Assembly (NCBI GenBank): GCA_949361645.1
Contig: OX442430.1
Coordinates: 6,508,081-6,572,080 of the forward strand
Source of the DNA: Spongilla lacustris
Taxonomy: Eukaryota > Porifera > Demospongiae > Spongillida > Spongillidae
DNA length: 64,000 nucleotides
Reading direction: 5' to 3'
In this document: in pieces, positions 12,145 through 23,025 of the stretch
Position numbering within the stretch: position 1 is the first letter of the stretch
Layout of the letters: each line of letters opens with the position of its first letter
Notes under the pieces: generated by a model
The model's database searches: none
What the model was told of the DNA's origin: nothing
The model's input: only the letters and a program-made list of their open reading frames with translations
Position numbers and translations under genes: made by a program

Positions 12145-13025
12145 CATAGATATAACACATAGGGATTGGCAACACCAGGCTCTCAATGGTAATAGGCTCG
12201 TTTCGGATGTAACCCCGTAACGGCGGAATAGCAGTAAATGAATGAAATTGAGCAGTAAATGAATACAATTGAGCATGGCGTTGTTGACTGAGATTCCAGA
12301 CCAAGACTTAAAGTTTGTGTTTTAAGCCCTATACGTAGCGTTATGGACAAATACAGTGTACCAATCTGTTCTATCCGAGTTTCTGAAGGCATGCGAAGGG
12401 ACTGGGAAGCAGGGTTATTTGTTACTTTTGTCACAAATTCATTCGAAGGATGCGTACAGAAAGCTATATATCTCCATAAGGGTACATCATAAGTCTGTGG
12501 AACAAACACCAAGGCACAGTTTAATCACTTCATCGTATTTAGGGCAATTCAGGTTTGGAGTAAGTGTGTAAACTACGTTCAAAACAGGTACAACAGTCAA
12601 CAGATATGTAACGGGTACGAGTACCCATCAGTATATTGTGTTAGGTACAAAGAGTTCCAGATCAGCTTGGATGAGGGCATGCAGGGACAAAATTAGAACG
12701 CAACGAGGGCTCGTGCTTTCATATATGTACGGATACACGACTACCAAGGGTACAACTAGTTGGGTCGCGCAATGATTGGGCCAATATAGTGATAAATCTT
12801 GCTCGCATCGCTTTTCTTTTGTATGTATAAATATCTCTCTGAACACATATCCTCCTTTTACCTCGCAACAAAATTTATCTGTCCAAGGGAAAGCTACTGT
12901 GGTGCTGACAGTACTGGCAGGTTTTGTCTCTATAATGATTTCGCGAAACGAGCCTGTAACGCGGATGTGACGTCACGCCATACATTTAGATAGGCCGTTT
13001 CCAATCCCTATGTGTTGTATCTATG
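12145..13025. mobile_element. MITE-like transposon, 881 bp, 7-bp target duplication and empty site
   Basis: The ends are CATAGATATAACACATAGGG and its inverse with one mismatch, both continuing into GATTGG. TTTGCAT flanks both sides (12138-12144 and 13026-13032). The homologous locus at 31492-31498 has TTTGCAT once and no insert. The terminal CATAGATAT and GGGATTGG-type core are shared with 2113-2956 and 5652-5915, so these are one family that makes 7-bp duplications. Short ORFs inside show no transposase similarity. Confidence 0.8.
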
Positions 13026-13345
13026 TTTGCATGCACGTTTGGCGAAGTCAAACGGGCAGTGCTTTGCATCAGCTACATGTATGCTATAAGCTATTCCTGT
13101 GATGCATGATCTTGGGCTGATGTTTAGGGGTGAATAGCTATAGGCATTGGCACCCTCTCCCATCACACTGCTGCTCTAATTGCCTCCCTATTATCCTCAG
13201 GCTTTGGTAGTCCACCTCCAGCAGGCAATGGCAGTATTCAATACAACATGCATGCAGGTATCTCTCCCCAGTCCCATCTCAGTCAATTTTGCTCTTGGCC
13301 TCTCCCACCCCCAGAAGGTCTTGTCTATAGGATGATGGAGAGCCA

Positions 13346-13570
13346 CTAGAAGCCTTCCTTCCCTGCCTTTGTAGCCCATGCACCTTCTGTCAGTGTTGTT
13401 ACTACATCAGATCCTCCACCATGCTGAATGTGACCTGCGAGCATGGGGGGAGGGGTCAACTGCTCAAAGTCCCAAGCCACATGCCTACTGTACAGCAGGC
13501 CCCTGATGCAAATCAATTCTGTTGGAATCAGGAAGAGGTCGTCGAAGACTTGTAGGATATCATTGTTTAG
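13346..13570 (-). pseudogene. Unrecognised conserved ORF fragment, duplicated at 31806-32030
   Basis: The frame reading QVFDDLFLIPTELI, then WDFEQLTPPPMLAGH and GGGSDVVTTLTEGAWATKAG, is open in both duplicate copies with about three residue changes. Conservation may simply reflect recent duplication. It could be an exon fragment of a host gene or part of an unknown repeat. No family is recognised. Confidence 0.3.
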
Positions 13571-13764
13571 CAAACAAATGCACCATGTTCGTAAATAATG
13601 ATTCGAGGAATATTATTAGCCTGAACTGTAACACGTAAATCAAAAAATTATTTGAAGTCAGAATTATACCAGTGCCTTAGAATTGAATCATTACAAAAAA
13701 GCAATCATCACTTTAAAATAATTCAAAAGTACTGTGTTTCTATTGCTAAGTCCGGCACAATTGC

Positions 13765-13875
13765 AAGGCTAAAAGTTGGTAGATAAAAGTTGGTAGCACT
13801 ATTAACATGTGATACAGCAGAATACTGGCCAACAGTAGGGTCAAAGGTGCTAGACAGGCTGTTCTGTGTCACCTT
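13765..13875 (-). pseudogene. 7TM receptor C-terminal relic
   Basis: The strand-reversed sequence matches the last 30-35 codons of the 7TM copies (the SGTFDPTVG-type tail and the final LATV region), with frame-changing indels. The upstream part of the gene is absent. The duplicate locus at 32221-32335 holds the same relic, so truncation came before the segmental duplication. Confidence 0.7.
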
Positions 13876-13889
13876 CATTTTGAGTAATG

Positions 13890-15330
13890 ATTATGTAATC
13901 TAACTAGACTTAGCCCCTGAAAAATCACGGAGCCGATTGTATATGATAAGAAGTCAATGTTTTTTACATACAGTAATCTACCATGGTACCACCTTGTTGT
14001 AATATATGGTTACTACGCAACCTATTAAATAGCCCGCGCGCGCAATGAAATACTTCCGATAAAAATGAACACCGGTCAATTGCCATTGGTCGTTAAGTAG
14101 CCTTACCCCGTGAAAAATCACGGAAGTGATTCTATACTAAGTGCAGAATGTTTTTTACATATAGGTTAGACACTGAAACCGAGGGATCTATATGATTTAG
14201 AATCCCCGAGGGCCCTGGGCTGTAGCGTCCCGAGCGGTAGCGAGGGCGCTACTAAGGGCTCGAGGGGATTCTAAATCACGTGGATCCCGAAGGTGACAGT
14301 GTCTAACCAATTTAGACACGTACGTAGCAACCAATAAATTATCACTCAACGCAGCAATTAGATACGTACATAGCAACCGTTTAAAGATATACAAAAAGAA
14401 AAGGAAATCCTTGGTGCGGGAATCAGTGGGTTTAAAACCAATCATTCATTGAGAGCCACGCGCTGCTGCTATCCGCTTGTACCTGTCAGGAGTTGACGAG
14501 CAATTGGTTATGGATCGAACGGGGCATCGATCGCAGTATCGACGGTATTCGCTCCTATAAAAGAACCGCTAATTTTCAGCGTGAGAATATTTTGAATTGC
14601 AATGCATCAAAACAAGTGGGTACCGTGTCCATGCCTTTGCCGATGGTATCAAAACATGCTGGCATAGAGTCTCCAAATGCAATATGAACTGAGAAACGCC
14701 GGTATAATTTTCACTCTTGTGCAAACGTAGCTTTTAATATACAGTATGGACCAACATATACTAGTAATGCTCAGAGTATCAATGAGCACTGAGCTAACAC
14801 TTCAATATATCATGTACTCAACTCATGTTATTTAATATTTAAAAAGGAGTATTCAAAATTTTAAAAAAGTGCCAGCGAGAGGGATTCAGTGGGGGGGATT
14901 CTAAGTGCCAGAGGGGGGGATTCTAAGTGCCCAGGGCACTTAGAATCCCCCCCACTGGCACTTAGAGTCCCTCTCGAGGTTTCTACCGCGTTTAGATACC
15001 TGCAATTGACCAATCAGATTGCGCGAATCACTTCCGCTATTGTCTAAATACAGTAATCTACCACCTGTTGTAATATACGGTTACTACGCAACCTATTTAA
15101 TACGCATTGAAATAAACACCGGTCAATTGCCGTTGGTCGTTGCTATGTAACTTTGTGTGGGAGTGGTCGTTTGCTAGGTACGCGTTGCTAGTTATGTTCA
15201 AAACCACAAGTGCAGAGGCTAGGCGAAATTTATAAATAGGTGGTTACGCGGACATACGGACGTACGGACGTACGGTCGGTACGGACGGACGTACGGACGG
15301 ACGTACGGACGTTGGAAATTATAGTTATAG
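13890..15330. mobile_element. 1.4-kb insertion bounded by direct repeats, with internal palindromes
   Basis: Absent from the duplicate locus at about 32361. The two ends share about 120 bp in direct orientation (CAGTAATCTACC, GGTTACTACGCAACCTATT and CCGGTCAATTGCC at 13972-14095 and 15052-15140). Inside are a palindrome around 14198-14280 (AGAATCCCC/GGGGATTCT arms) and another around 14890-14965 (GATTCTAAGTGCC arms). It is probably a composite of MITE-type elements; class is unclear. Confidence 0.55.
15250..15313. repeat. (CGTACGGA)n short tandem repeat
   Basis: An 8-bp unit with slight variation, repeated about eight times. It generates the RPYVRPYVRPY-type ORF on the minus strand, which is not a gene. 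Confidence 0.85.
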
Positions 15331-16439
15331 ATGATTGGCAGGCAGCATGTTGACATATTTTTACCACTTTTATCACCATAATGTGGTGGTAAGTTAGGGT
15401 GGCTACTTGGACACATTAGTATGTGTTCAATTCTATTTAATGTTGGAGTAAATTTCTAGGTACCGAATAACAGTGATTTTATTTGGGCAGCCATGGTTAC
15501 GTGCAGCACCAGATGATCGAGTTGAGTCAGCTGACCTAATGAATCACCACATACATTCAGAGTTTTGAGACTTCTGTTAAGAAGTACTAAAATGTTGAGT
15601 GTGTTTTACGAATTATCTTTTCTCAGCTACCATCCCCACATGCACCAGGCTACTGTGACAAACATTTTAATTTCTAACATGGGTCATGATCCTTTCTCAA
15701 GCTCCCCAACATATGTGCTTATGTCATCCGACATCCGAACATAGAGGACATCATCACACACCTCCCTAGCTCCATTTATGTTTTTGTGGCCTATGGATTA
15801 AGGGTGAGGTTGCATGGTACCCTAGGCTTGGATAGGCACAATAAATCTTCACCTCAAAGCTGTAAACAAGACATCTCTTCAAGGAAGCAGAGAAGGGCTG
15901 TTGAGTAAAAATCTTATGGACTTACCTTAACTTTAAACAAGCATTGGATCCCAACAACTGCAAATCTTGGGAACCTTTGCACTCCATTAGCCGCTGCATA
16001 CTCAAGCTAATAAATACTTGTTTAAATATTATGCCATCATTTCCTAAAGCAACAGCATTGTGGTTTGTGCTTTCAGCACTTGCAATTGTTGTGAATATTT
16101 GGTCAATCAGAATGGGAAAGACTTAGCCAGTGCAGCTGAATTGAATATCTATAACAGTAACCTTGGTGTCTTTGGGAAAAGTAAACCGTGATATCAATGC
16201 GTGGGAGTTTTTTTTCCCCTACGACTATAAAATTAAAGTTTCAATTATATTATAAAATGATGACTGGGTATTAATGGTTGCTTCTCTTGTTTTTTTTTTT
16301 TTTTTTAAATCACTCATCATTTGTGTAACACTTACTCAATAGCAACTCCATTTTGACAGTTACACTGGGTTACTCATTTAATAATGAAAAAAAAAAAGCA
16401 ATCTTCAGTTCAGTATCCATATAATAAGCACTTGTACTG
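15331..16439. repeat. Segmental duplication, copy 1 continued (matches 32365-33080)
   Basis: The sequence from GATTGGCAGGCAGCATGTTG onward follows 32365-33080. About 400 bp between 15670 and 16085 is missing from the other copy. No gene is recognised in it. Confidence 0.75.
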
Positions 16440-16460
16440 GGGGGGGGGGGGGGGGGGGGG
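16440..16460. repeat. Poly-G run
   Basis: About 21 consecutive G residues just 3' of the 7TM fragment on the minus strand. A similar G-rich run is at the same place in the duplicate (about 33083-33110). Confidence 0.85.
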
Positions 16461-16467
16461 TGCTAAA

Positions 16468-16756
16468 CTATACAGTTGCAAGGCTATCAGTTGGTAGAGA
16501 AAAGTTGGTAGCACTGTTCACATGTGATACAGCAGAATCCTGGCCAACAGTAGGGTCAAAGGTGCCAGACAGGTTGTTCTGTGACTTTCTAGTTTTCCTA
16601 CAATATGCTGTTAGCTGGGCCAAGCAGATGTGGACAGTCAGAGTCACCCCTGATGACAAGCTCCAGAAGGTGATGAAGATGTCTTGAGTGAACGCCAGTT
16701 CTCTGTGGGGTTTTGGGGTGCCAAATGCATAACTGATGTCAAATATGAGAAAAACC
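16468..16756 (-). pseudogene. 7TM receptor C-terminal fragment truncated by foldback-element sequence
   Basis: Homologous to the last third of the receptors, from the end of TM6 through TM7 (DIFITFWSLSSGV) and the full tail to SLATV. At about 16757 similarity to the receptor ends and foldback-type sequence (see 16757-17140) begins. The upstream TM1-TM6 part is missing. Non-functional. Confidence 0.85.
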
Positions 16757-17140
16757 TGAAATTCCTGCAAGCTATCAAAGCGCATGGGAATACGACAATC
16801 TTAACACTTTAGGCCCTACAATGGCGCTTTTTTGTGAATAATGGCACAACGGTTAGTCCGATGTTAGTTACACACCTAATTTCGTTTGGATCCGTGCAAT
16901 GTGCGCGGAGAAACTCGACAAACAAATTGTTTTGGAGAGGGGTCACTAAATAATTAATTAACGAGCCTTAAAAGTCATGTGACTTATTTCTTTTTCAAGC
17001 TTACATGGCCAAGTGGTATAGGCACAGATGTTTGCAATTAGATTTTAATAAAGATGTAAGGCTACTGAGATACTCCATTCGAAAGTAAAACTTAATGAGA
17101 AAAAATTATTTGTCCAACTATCATGTTCTCCACTGTAATG
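16757..17140. mobile_element. Fragment of the 18810-21628 foldback family
   Basis: Matches 20620-20990 directly and 19440-19865 in inverse orientation, including GCGCGGAGAAACTCGACAAA and TATGGCCAAGTGGTATAGGC-like sequence. It joins the 16468-16756 receptor fragment directly, so it probably caused the truncation. TGGCCAAGTGGTATAGGC looks like a Pol III A box, but no convincing tRNA fold was found. Confidence 0.6.
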
Positions 17141-17144
17141 ATCA

Positions 17145-17260
17145 GCAATCATTCAGCGGCAAACTTGCAAAGTCTCTGTTGCAGTCCAGCAGGATAATGC
17201 TGCTGCAGTTCTCGGTCGGCACCATGGAGATTCCTGACTGTGACTATATGCGTAAATAGG
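17145..17260. repeat. Dispersed repeat shared with 35915-36025
   Basis: The stretch with TGATCAGCAATCATTCAGC, TGCTGCTGCAGTTCT and CACCATGGAGAT recurs at 35915-36025 with about 85 percent identity by eye. Class unknown. Confidence 0.6.
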
Positions 17261-17553
17261 CCATGTTCACTGTAGTGCTGTATGACTTACATTAAATTTT
17301 CTACTACATGCATATATATATTATATATATATATAATACTTGTAGTTAACACATACATGTGTTAGTTGGTATAAGTAATCTCTGACAAGTGCTAGTTATG
17401 ATTATCTGAGTAGTAACCAAACTTTTTTTTTTAAAGGTGCACCAGGTATAAGCCATTAAAAAAATTGCAGTTAAAAAAAAAAAAACTCATTTAAAAAAAA
17501 GCAATCATCAATTATCCATATAGAAAGCACTCTGCATGTGCTCACATTTAGTG

Positions 17554-18548
17554 CTAAACTACAGTTGCGATGCTACCAGTTGGTAGAGAAAAGTTTGTAG
17601 CACTGTTCACATGTGATTCAAAGGTGCCAGACAGGCTGTTCTGTGACTTCCTACAATATGCTGGTAGCTGGGCCAAGCAGATATGGACAATCAGGGTCAC
17701 CCCTGAGGACAAGCTCCAGAAGGTGATGAATATGGATTCAGCTAATACCAGCGCTCGGTTGGGTATTGGAGTGAGGAATGAATAGAAGATGTCGTATACA
17801 AGAACGGGTATTATGAAAATTAAAAATATTATTGGGAAGGCGGCCAACGGAAGGAGCTGTTTAAGAGCTTCCCGAAACTGGTCATGCTCACCACCGGTGA
17901 TTGGTTCGTACTTCTTTCTCCAGCACACTCGGTAAGACAGTTTTATTAACATGATGATCATGGCTATGGATGCTACCAAGAGAATGACCATTGCTGGAGC
18001 GTGAAGAAGAGCAAATCTTTCAGCCACGGAAACTGTGAGCTCGACGGTGTTATTTTTCTCGTATGCAGGTATGTAGCAACCATCGACCGGGCTAAACCCG
18101 TAGGTATGGGTCACCAGAGGTATAGCGCACACCAGTGCCGGTATACGAGCAGCGAGGTCACGACGTACATCACTTCAAGCTTCTTCATGTTCCTGTGGAG
18201 TACTGCAAAACAGAAGAGATGGAAGGTCACCCACGTCGTGAAGAGTAATTTCAGCCAAAAGGAGTACAACTGTAGCCACGCCATGGCGATGCATAATCGA
18301 CGAGCGTGGACTTCGGGCCATGGCCACGGTTCATCCTGATATTTGACAAAAATGATTTCCAACAGTTGTATCGCCGCAACGTCTAAAGAGCCCAACACTT
18401 GGTAGAGAGCCAACCGATAGACGGTCGCTCTGTGCAGCTTGAGGCAAACTACCAAGATGGCTGCCAATATGCACACGGGCACGGAGAGGGCGTTCGTTGC
18501 CGAGAAGATTATGTCGACTACAGATGTATCGTCCCTCGACGCATTCAT
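17554..18548 (-). pseudogene. 7TM receptor copy 7TM-2 with a 2-bp frameshift
   Basis: The start at 18548 (MNASRDD) aligns with the 40412-41437 copy. TM1 to TM4 read normally. An extra TA near 18142-18145 then shifts the frame just after SLLV. The second half from CAIPLVTHTYGF to the stop is open in the other frame and ends IATVV. The remaining sequence is close to 7TM-4, so inactivation looks recent. A sequencing or assembly error in one dinucleotide would equally restore the gene, so read support is decisive. Confidence 0.8.
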
Positions 18549-18713
18549 CGATGAAGTACTACGGGTATGAAGAATAGTATTTGCCGCATGCAAAGTCAGT
18601 ATATACACGCACACTTGAATAAACATTGACCATATTGGCAGTGATGGAATCCCGTATGAATTGACTCGTAGTGGTGGGAGGTGAATTAGGGGGCGACTCC
18701 AAACTTTTTTGCA

Positions 18714-18742
18714 CCCCCCCCTCCCCCCCCCCCCCCCCCCCC
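18714..18742. repeat. C-rich run
   Basis: A long C run with a single T interruption, upstream of 7TM-2. Confidence 0.85.
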
Positions 18743-18809
18743 TCGCCCCTCATAACATCATTGACTTTTTTTCCCCCTATTCACGATATACAAGTACTCC
18801 TTAAAAACA

Positions 18810-21628
18810 GGTAGGGGTGTACTATAATGCGATGATTTTGAAATTATGCGTTACCCACTTAACCATGTGTGCATGGGTCCAAACAATGCGTTTTGGCTGT
18901 AGAACGTATATACCTATCTTTGAATTTACCCTCCTATTTGCAAAATTCAATTAATTCCGACTCCGCCGCAATCTTATCCTGCCGCCGATGCACCTATAAA
19001 CGTATCCCAGCGCTAGCGGTGGAACAAAACAATTGAGCCGTGCTGTTTTATACCGGCCGCAATTATCTAGCTCTGATTACGGCATTTCTTTGCCTATATA
19101 CGAATGCCAGCATCAAGAACAGAGGCTATATTGTTCAATTCCGTCACTACTGCCGAAACCGTCCGGTCCTGCGCCGGCATCGATGTTAAACAATCGAAAC
19201 CTCTACTGGCCGTAGCTGTGCAACTACAGGAACATGTATCGAGTAACCAGTTCCATTCAATGTCGCAAGAGGTTGCTGGGGGTGTGGTCTAAAAAGGAGC
19301 AGGAGCTTGCTTGGAGAGATCGCGTACTTGATACGTCAACTGCGAAGATCCCTTCCTCCGTGTGCACATTTCCAGCCCCCTCAGATTGGCATATTGCCAT
19401 GCACACACGCCCGACTGCATGAAGAATGTATATACAGTGGAGAACATGATAGTTGCATGGACAAATGATTTTATCTCATTAAGTTTTACTTTCGAATGGA
19501 GTATCTCAGTAGCCTTACATCTTTAATAAAATCTAATTGCACACATCTGTGCCTATACCACTTGGCCATAGAAAAAGAAATAAGTCACATGACTTCTAAG
19601 GCTCGTTAATTACTTATTTAGTGACCCCTCTCCAAAACAATTTATTTGTCGAGTTTCTCCGCGCACATTGAACGGATCCCAACGAAATTGGGTGTGTAAC
19701 TAAAGGACCTACGTACGCAAGTTTTCAGCCTTACGCATCTAACATCGGACTAACCGTTGTGCCGTTATTCACAAAAAGGCGCCATTGTAGGGCCTAAAGT
19801 GTTAAGATCGACGTTTTCCCATGCGCTTTTGATAGCTTGCAGGAATTTCAGGTTAAATCGTACGATGGGCGCATTCTATCGATTTAGCTACGGTATGAGC
19901 TCATTGCGATAAAACTACAAAATTAAACATGTTTGAAACATCAGTGGCTTGGTAGTGTCGCCATTTTGAATAATTTCGATTAATTATACTATGAATGTAA
20001 TTTCAAACACTGAATGGCTGAGGGCGTTGCCTGTGTTGATGGAACGGTTCTTTTGATAACCAAACCGACGAAGCTGCACCTACCGAGTGCGAATCGATCT
20101 TCAAGACGGGCTAGCAAGGCTGCTGTACCGACATGGACAGAGCTTAAAAAGCGACCGGATGTCTCCACGCCAAAACTGGCGCGATTGTTGAAGCACTCAG
20201 ACTCTGGGATATTCCAGGTACGTACCTGGAATTTCCCAGACTCAGAGTGCTTCAACGGGTACCGGTAGCCGCCAGTTGGGTTTCTTTGGGGAGACTTCTG
20301 GTCACTTTTTAAGCTCTGTCCATGTCGATACAGCAGCCTTGCTAGCCTGTCTCGAGGATCGACTCGTACTCGGTATGTGCAGCTTCGTCGTTTTGGTTAT
20401 CGAAAGAACCGTTTCCATCAACACAGGCAACGCCCTCAGCCATTCGAATAACCAGAAATAACCGGACCGACGCAGTTTTGAAATTATATTCATAGTATAA
20501 TTAATCGAAATTATTCAAAATGGCGACACTACCAAGCCACTGATGTTTCAAAACATGTTTTGTACGGTAGTTTTATCGCAATGAGCTCATACCGTAGCTA
20601 AATCGATAGAATGCCCCTATCAAAAGCGCATGGGAAAACGTCGATCTCAACACTTTAGGCCCCACAATGGCGCCTTTTTGTGAATAACGGCACAACGGTT
20701 AGTCCGATGTTAGATGCGTAAGACTGAAAACTTGCGTACGTTGGGATCCGTTCAATGTGCGCGGAGAAACTCGACAAACAAATTGTTTTAGAGAGGGTCA
20801 CTAAATAATTAATTAACGAGCCTTAGAAGTCATGTGACTTATTTCTTTTTCAAGCTTATATGGCCAAGTGGTATAGGCACAGATGTGTGCAATTAGATTT
20901 TAATAAAGATGTAAGGCTACTGAGATACTCCATTCGAAAGTAAAACTTATAATGAGAAAAAATTATTTGTCCAACTATCATGTTCTCCACTGTAATTCCA
21001 AAATCATCGCTTTATAGTACACCCCTAATGTCGAAAGCTGGAAATGTGCACACGGAGGAAAAGGATCGTCGCAGTTGATGTTTTCATAATCAAGTACGAT
21101 CTCTTCAAGCAGCCTCCTGCTCCTTCTAAGACCACTCCCCAGCAACCACTTGCGACAGTCATGCATGTTTCTGCCCTGTGAATGAAACTGGTTACTCGAT
21201 ACGTGTTTCTGTAGTTGTACAGCTACGGCCAGTATAGGTTTCGTTTGTTTAATATTGACGCCTGCGCAGGAACGGATGGTTTCGTCAGTATTGACGGAAG
21301 TAAACAATAGCAGCCTCTATTCTTGATGTTGGCATTCGTATATACGCAAAGAAATGCCGTATTCAGAGCTAGATAATAGCGGCCGGTATAAAACAGCACG
21401 GCTCAATTGTTTTGTTCCACCGCTAGCGCTGGGATACGTTTATAGGGGCATCGGCGGTAGGATAAGATTGCGGAGTCGGAATTAATTGAAGTTTGCAAAT
21501 AGGAGGGGGTTAATTCAAAGATAGGTATATAATTTCTACAGCCAAAATGCATCATTTGGACCCATGCACAAATGGTTAAGTGGGTGACGCATAATTCCAA
21601 AATCATCGCTTTATAGTACACCCCTACC
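18810..21628. mobile_element. Foldback (giant palindrome) element, about 2.8 kb
   Basis: The left end GGTAGGGGTGTACTATAA returns in inverse orientation at 21611-21628. The two arms stay complementary with indels to a centre near 20222 (GGTACGTACC), so each arm is about 1.4 kb. Landmarks pairing across it include ATTGAGCCGTGCTG with CAGCACGGCTCAAT, and AATTTCAGGTTAAATCG in the left arm with the matching inverse segment on the right. An extra copy of the terminal sequence lies inside the right arm at about 20994-21027. It encodes no clear protein. Confidence 0.8.
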
Positions 21629-21750
21629 AAGGGTGCATTTTTTTTACAAGCCGAAGTTAAACGTCACGTGCCTGACCCCACCCCACAAAGTCAAGATGAT
21701 TACCAAAATAGTTTGGAGACGCCCCCCCCCCCCCCCCCCCGCTTGTTTAG

Positions 21751-21843
21751 TCTCGTACCCAGACCCAAATGTACGTATAACATCACGTGATGTTATACTG
21801 TAAGCGATAATCATCGTTACATTTTGGTCTGGGTACGAGATTA
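21751..21843. mobile_element. Small MITE with TCTCGTACCCAGACC ends
   Basis: About 92 bp whose two ends are inverse copies (TCTCGTACCCAGACC and GGTCTGGGTACGAGA), with a central ATCACGTGAT palindrome. A second member with the same ends is at 47177-47272. A C run of about 19 precedes it at 21722-21740. Confidence 0.75.
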
Positions 21844-21849
21844 CCGTAC

Positions 21850-21965
21850 GTTCCCCATTGGGGTGTGGCCGGGGCTCTACACAATGCATTTTTTAAAGAC
21901 GGTCAACTGAAACCTACATGTATACTGTTAGTAAAATATCAATCCACGAGGTTATGTAGTCGAAT
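21850..21965. repeat. Dispersed repeat shared with 41620-41745
   Basis: GGGGTGTGGC, GACGGTCAACTGAAACCTAC and AAAATATCAATCC occur in the same order and orientation at 41620-41745. Class unknown. Confidence 0.65.
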
Positions 21966-22333
21966 GCAAAGTACTTCATTAACATCTACGCTGAGGTTGA
22001 CATGCCAGCCTGGTTACGGCACATATTACTGGCCGCCAGAGTGGCCTTACCTTCCGGAGTTGTCTTGGCCGGTCGGCCGGTTGGAAAAAATAGGTAGTTA
22101 TTTACCCCGTGTTAATAAACCTCGTTATTCGCCGCGGGGTCCCGAGAGGCAGGTCGGCTCTATAATATATAGCTCCAGAGCCGAGGGAATGAGAGAGTCC
22201 CCTAAGATTCCTATCCGTCCATTCCCTCTTCTTGCACAGTAATGAGTTAATTAATACTCGCCTGACGCGCGCGTGGGCGTCTATATAGCCTTGGTATGCA
22301 ACGCTTTATGTGAATACTATTAGCTAGCAGCAT
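21966..22333. other. No gene recognised; possible internal part of a mobile element
   Basis: A plus-strand ORF crosses the region but starts inside a dispersed repeat and has no family resemblance. The moderately GC-rich stretch adjoins the tyrosine-recombinase relic and may be part of the same element. Confidence 0.3.
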
Positions 22334-22745
22334 TTACAAATTAACTGGTAGCTGTTCGCCATGCGTGTCGGTGCCACCTAGACTTTGGGGTGCCCTGCTT
22401 TTGCCAACGTGGCTGATAATGCCACGGCCCACGAGTCTGTCCCGTGGTACTTTGACATAGAGTAGGTATGCGCTGCTTTTCCATCTGCCCAATGTCTGGA
22501 TTAGCGAATCCTCTATTCCCATGGCTGCTGCCGTTGTCGCAGCCCCGATGCGGAAGCTATGGCCTGCATGCATATTTTGTCGGGTCCAGGCCTGCTTGTG
22601 ACAATGCACCGCGAACTGAGGAGACGAAGGCTAGCTTTGTTAATGGGTTGCCGTCTCGTAGCCGGAACAGAGGGCCATTGTCTGTGCCCGGTGTCACTGT
22701 CGCCCGGAAATTTTGTCGCGGCGACAGTTTTTCCTCAGGATATTA
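22334..22745 (-). pseudogene. Tyrosine-recombinase (DIRS/Crypton-type) C-terminal remnant
   Basis: Minus-strand frames give GPLFRLRDGNPLTK, then an SSVRGALSQAGLDPTKYA segment, and in another frame GHSFRIGAATTAAAMGI, IQTLGRWKSSAYLLYVKVPR. HSFR is the HxxR motif, and the Tyr of AYLLYV sits where the nucleophile is expected in transposon-encoded tyrosine recombinases. A 4-bp duplication (TGCA at TGCATGCA, about 22568-22575) separates the two frames. Only the C-terminal domain is present. The element type cannot be set without the rest. Confidence 0.75.
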
Positions 22746-22812
22746 TGTCGCTCACAATTAACGCAGCGACCGTATATCCTAAGGAAATTCTGTCGTCAGG
22801 CACTGTTGTATA

Positions 22813-22876
22813 GCGCGCGAAGCGCGCAGTACGGCGCCGAAGGCGCCTCGTCCGCGAAGCGGACTTGGCACGAGGC
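22813..22876. repeat. Three adjacent perfect hairpins with GAA loops
   Basis: GCGCGC-GAA-GCGCGC (22813-22827), GGCGCC-GAA-GGCGCC (22833-22847) and GTCCGC-GAA-GCGGAC (22850-22864). The third is enclosed by a further stem, GCCTCGT with ACGAGGC. Stem bases differ while structure and loop are kept. It may be a terminal structure of the adjoining recombinase element. Confidence 0.75.
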
Positions 22877-23025
22877 TGTTCAATTTTTTTCGGGTGCTCG
22901 TTTTTTTCAATGAAGAGTGTCTGGACGGCACCTGTGGTGTAATTTGACCTTGGATTCAGCTTTCGGGTGGCAACAAGCCCCCTAAACTGCGGAACAGCCT
23001 TAGGGGAACAGCCTTGTCAACATTT

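Larger units (their letters stand above)
10555..13890. repeat. Segmental duplication, copy 1 (matches 27372-28008 and 31327-32361)
   Basis: Outside the inserted elements, 10555-10774, 11663-11942, 11943-12144 and 13026-13890 align in order and orientation with 27372-27684, 27685-28008, 31327-31498 and 31499-32361, with scattered substitutions and small indels. The similarity goes on through 15330-18548 and 32365-34118, which include the receptor copies. Confidence 0.85.

Noticed and set aside
21865..22242. 125-residue plus-strand ORF
   Set aside because: Begins inside a dispersed repeat and has no family similarity.
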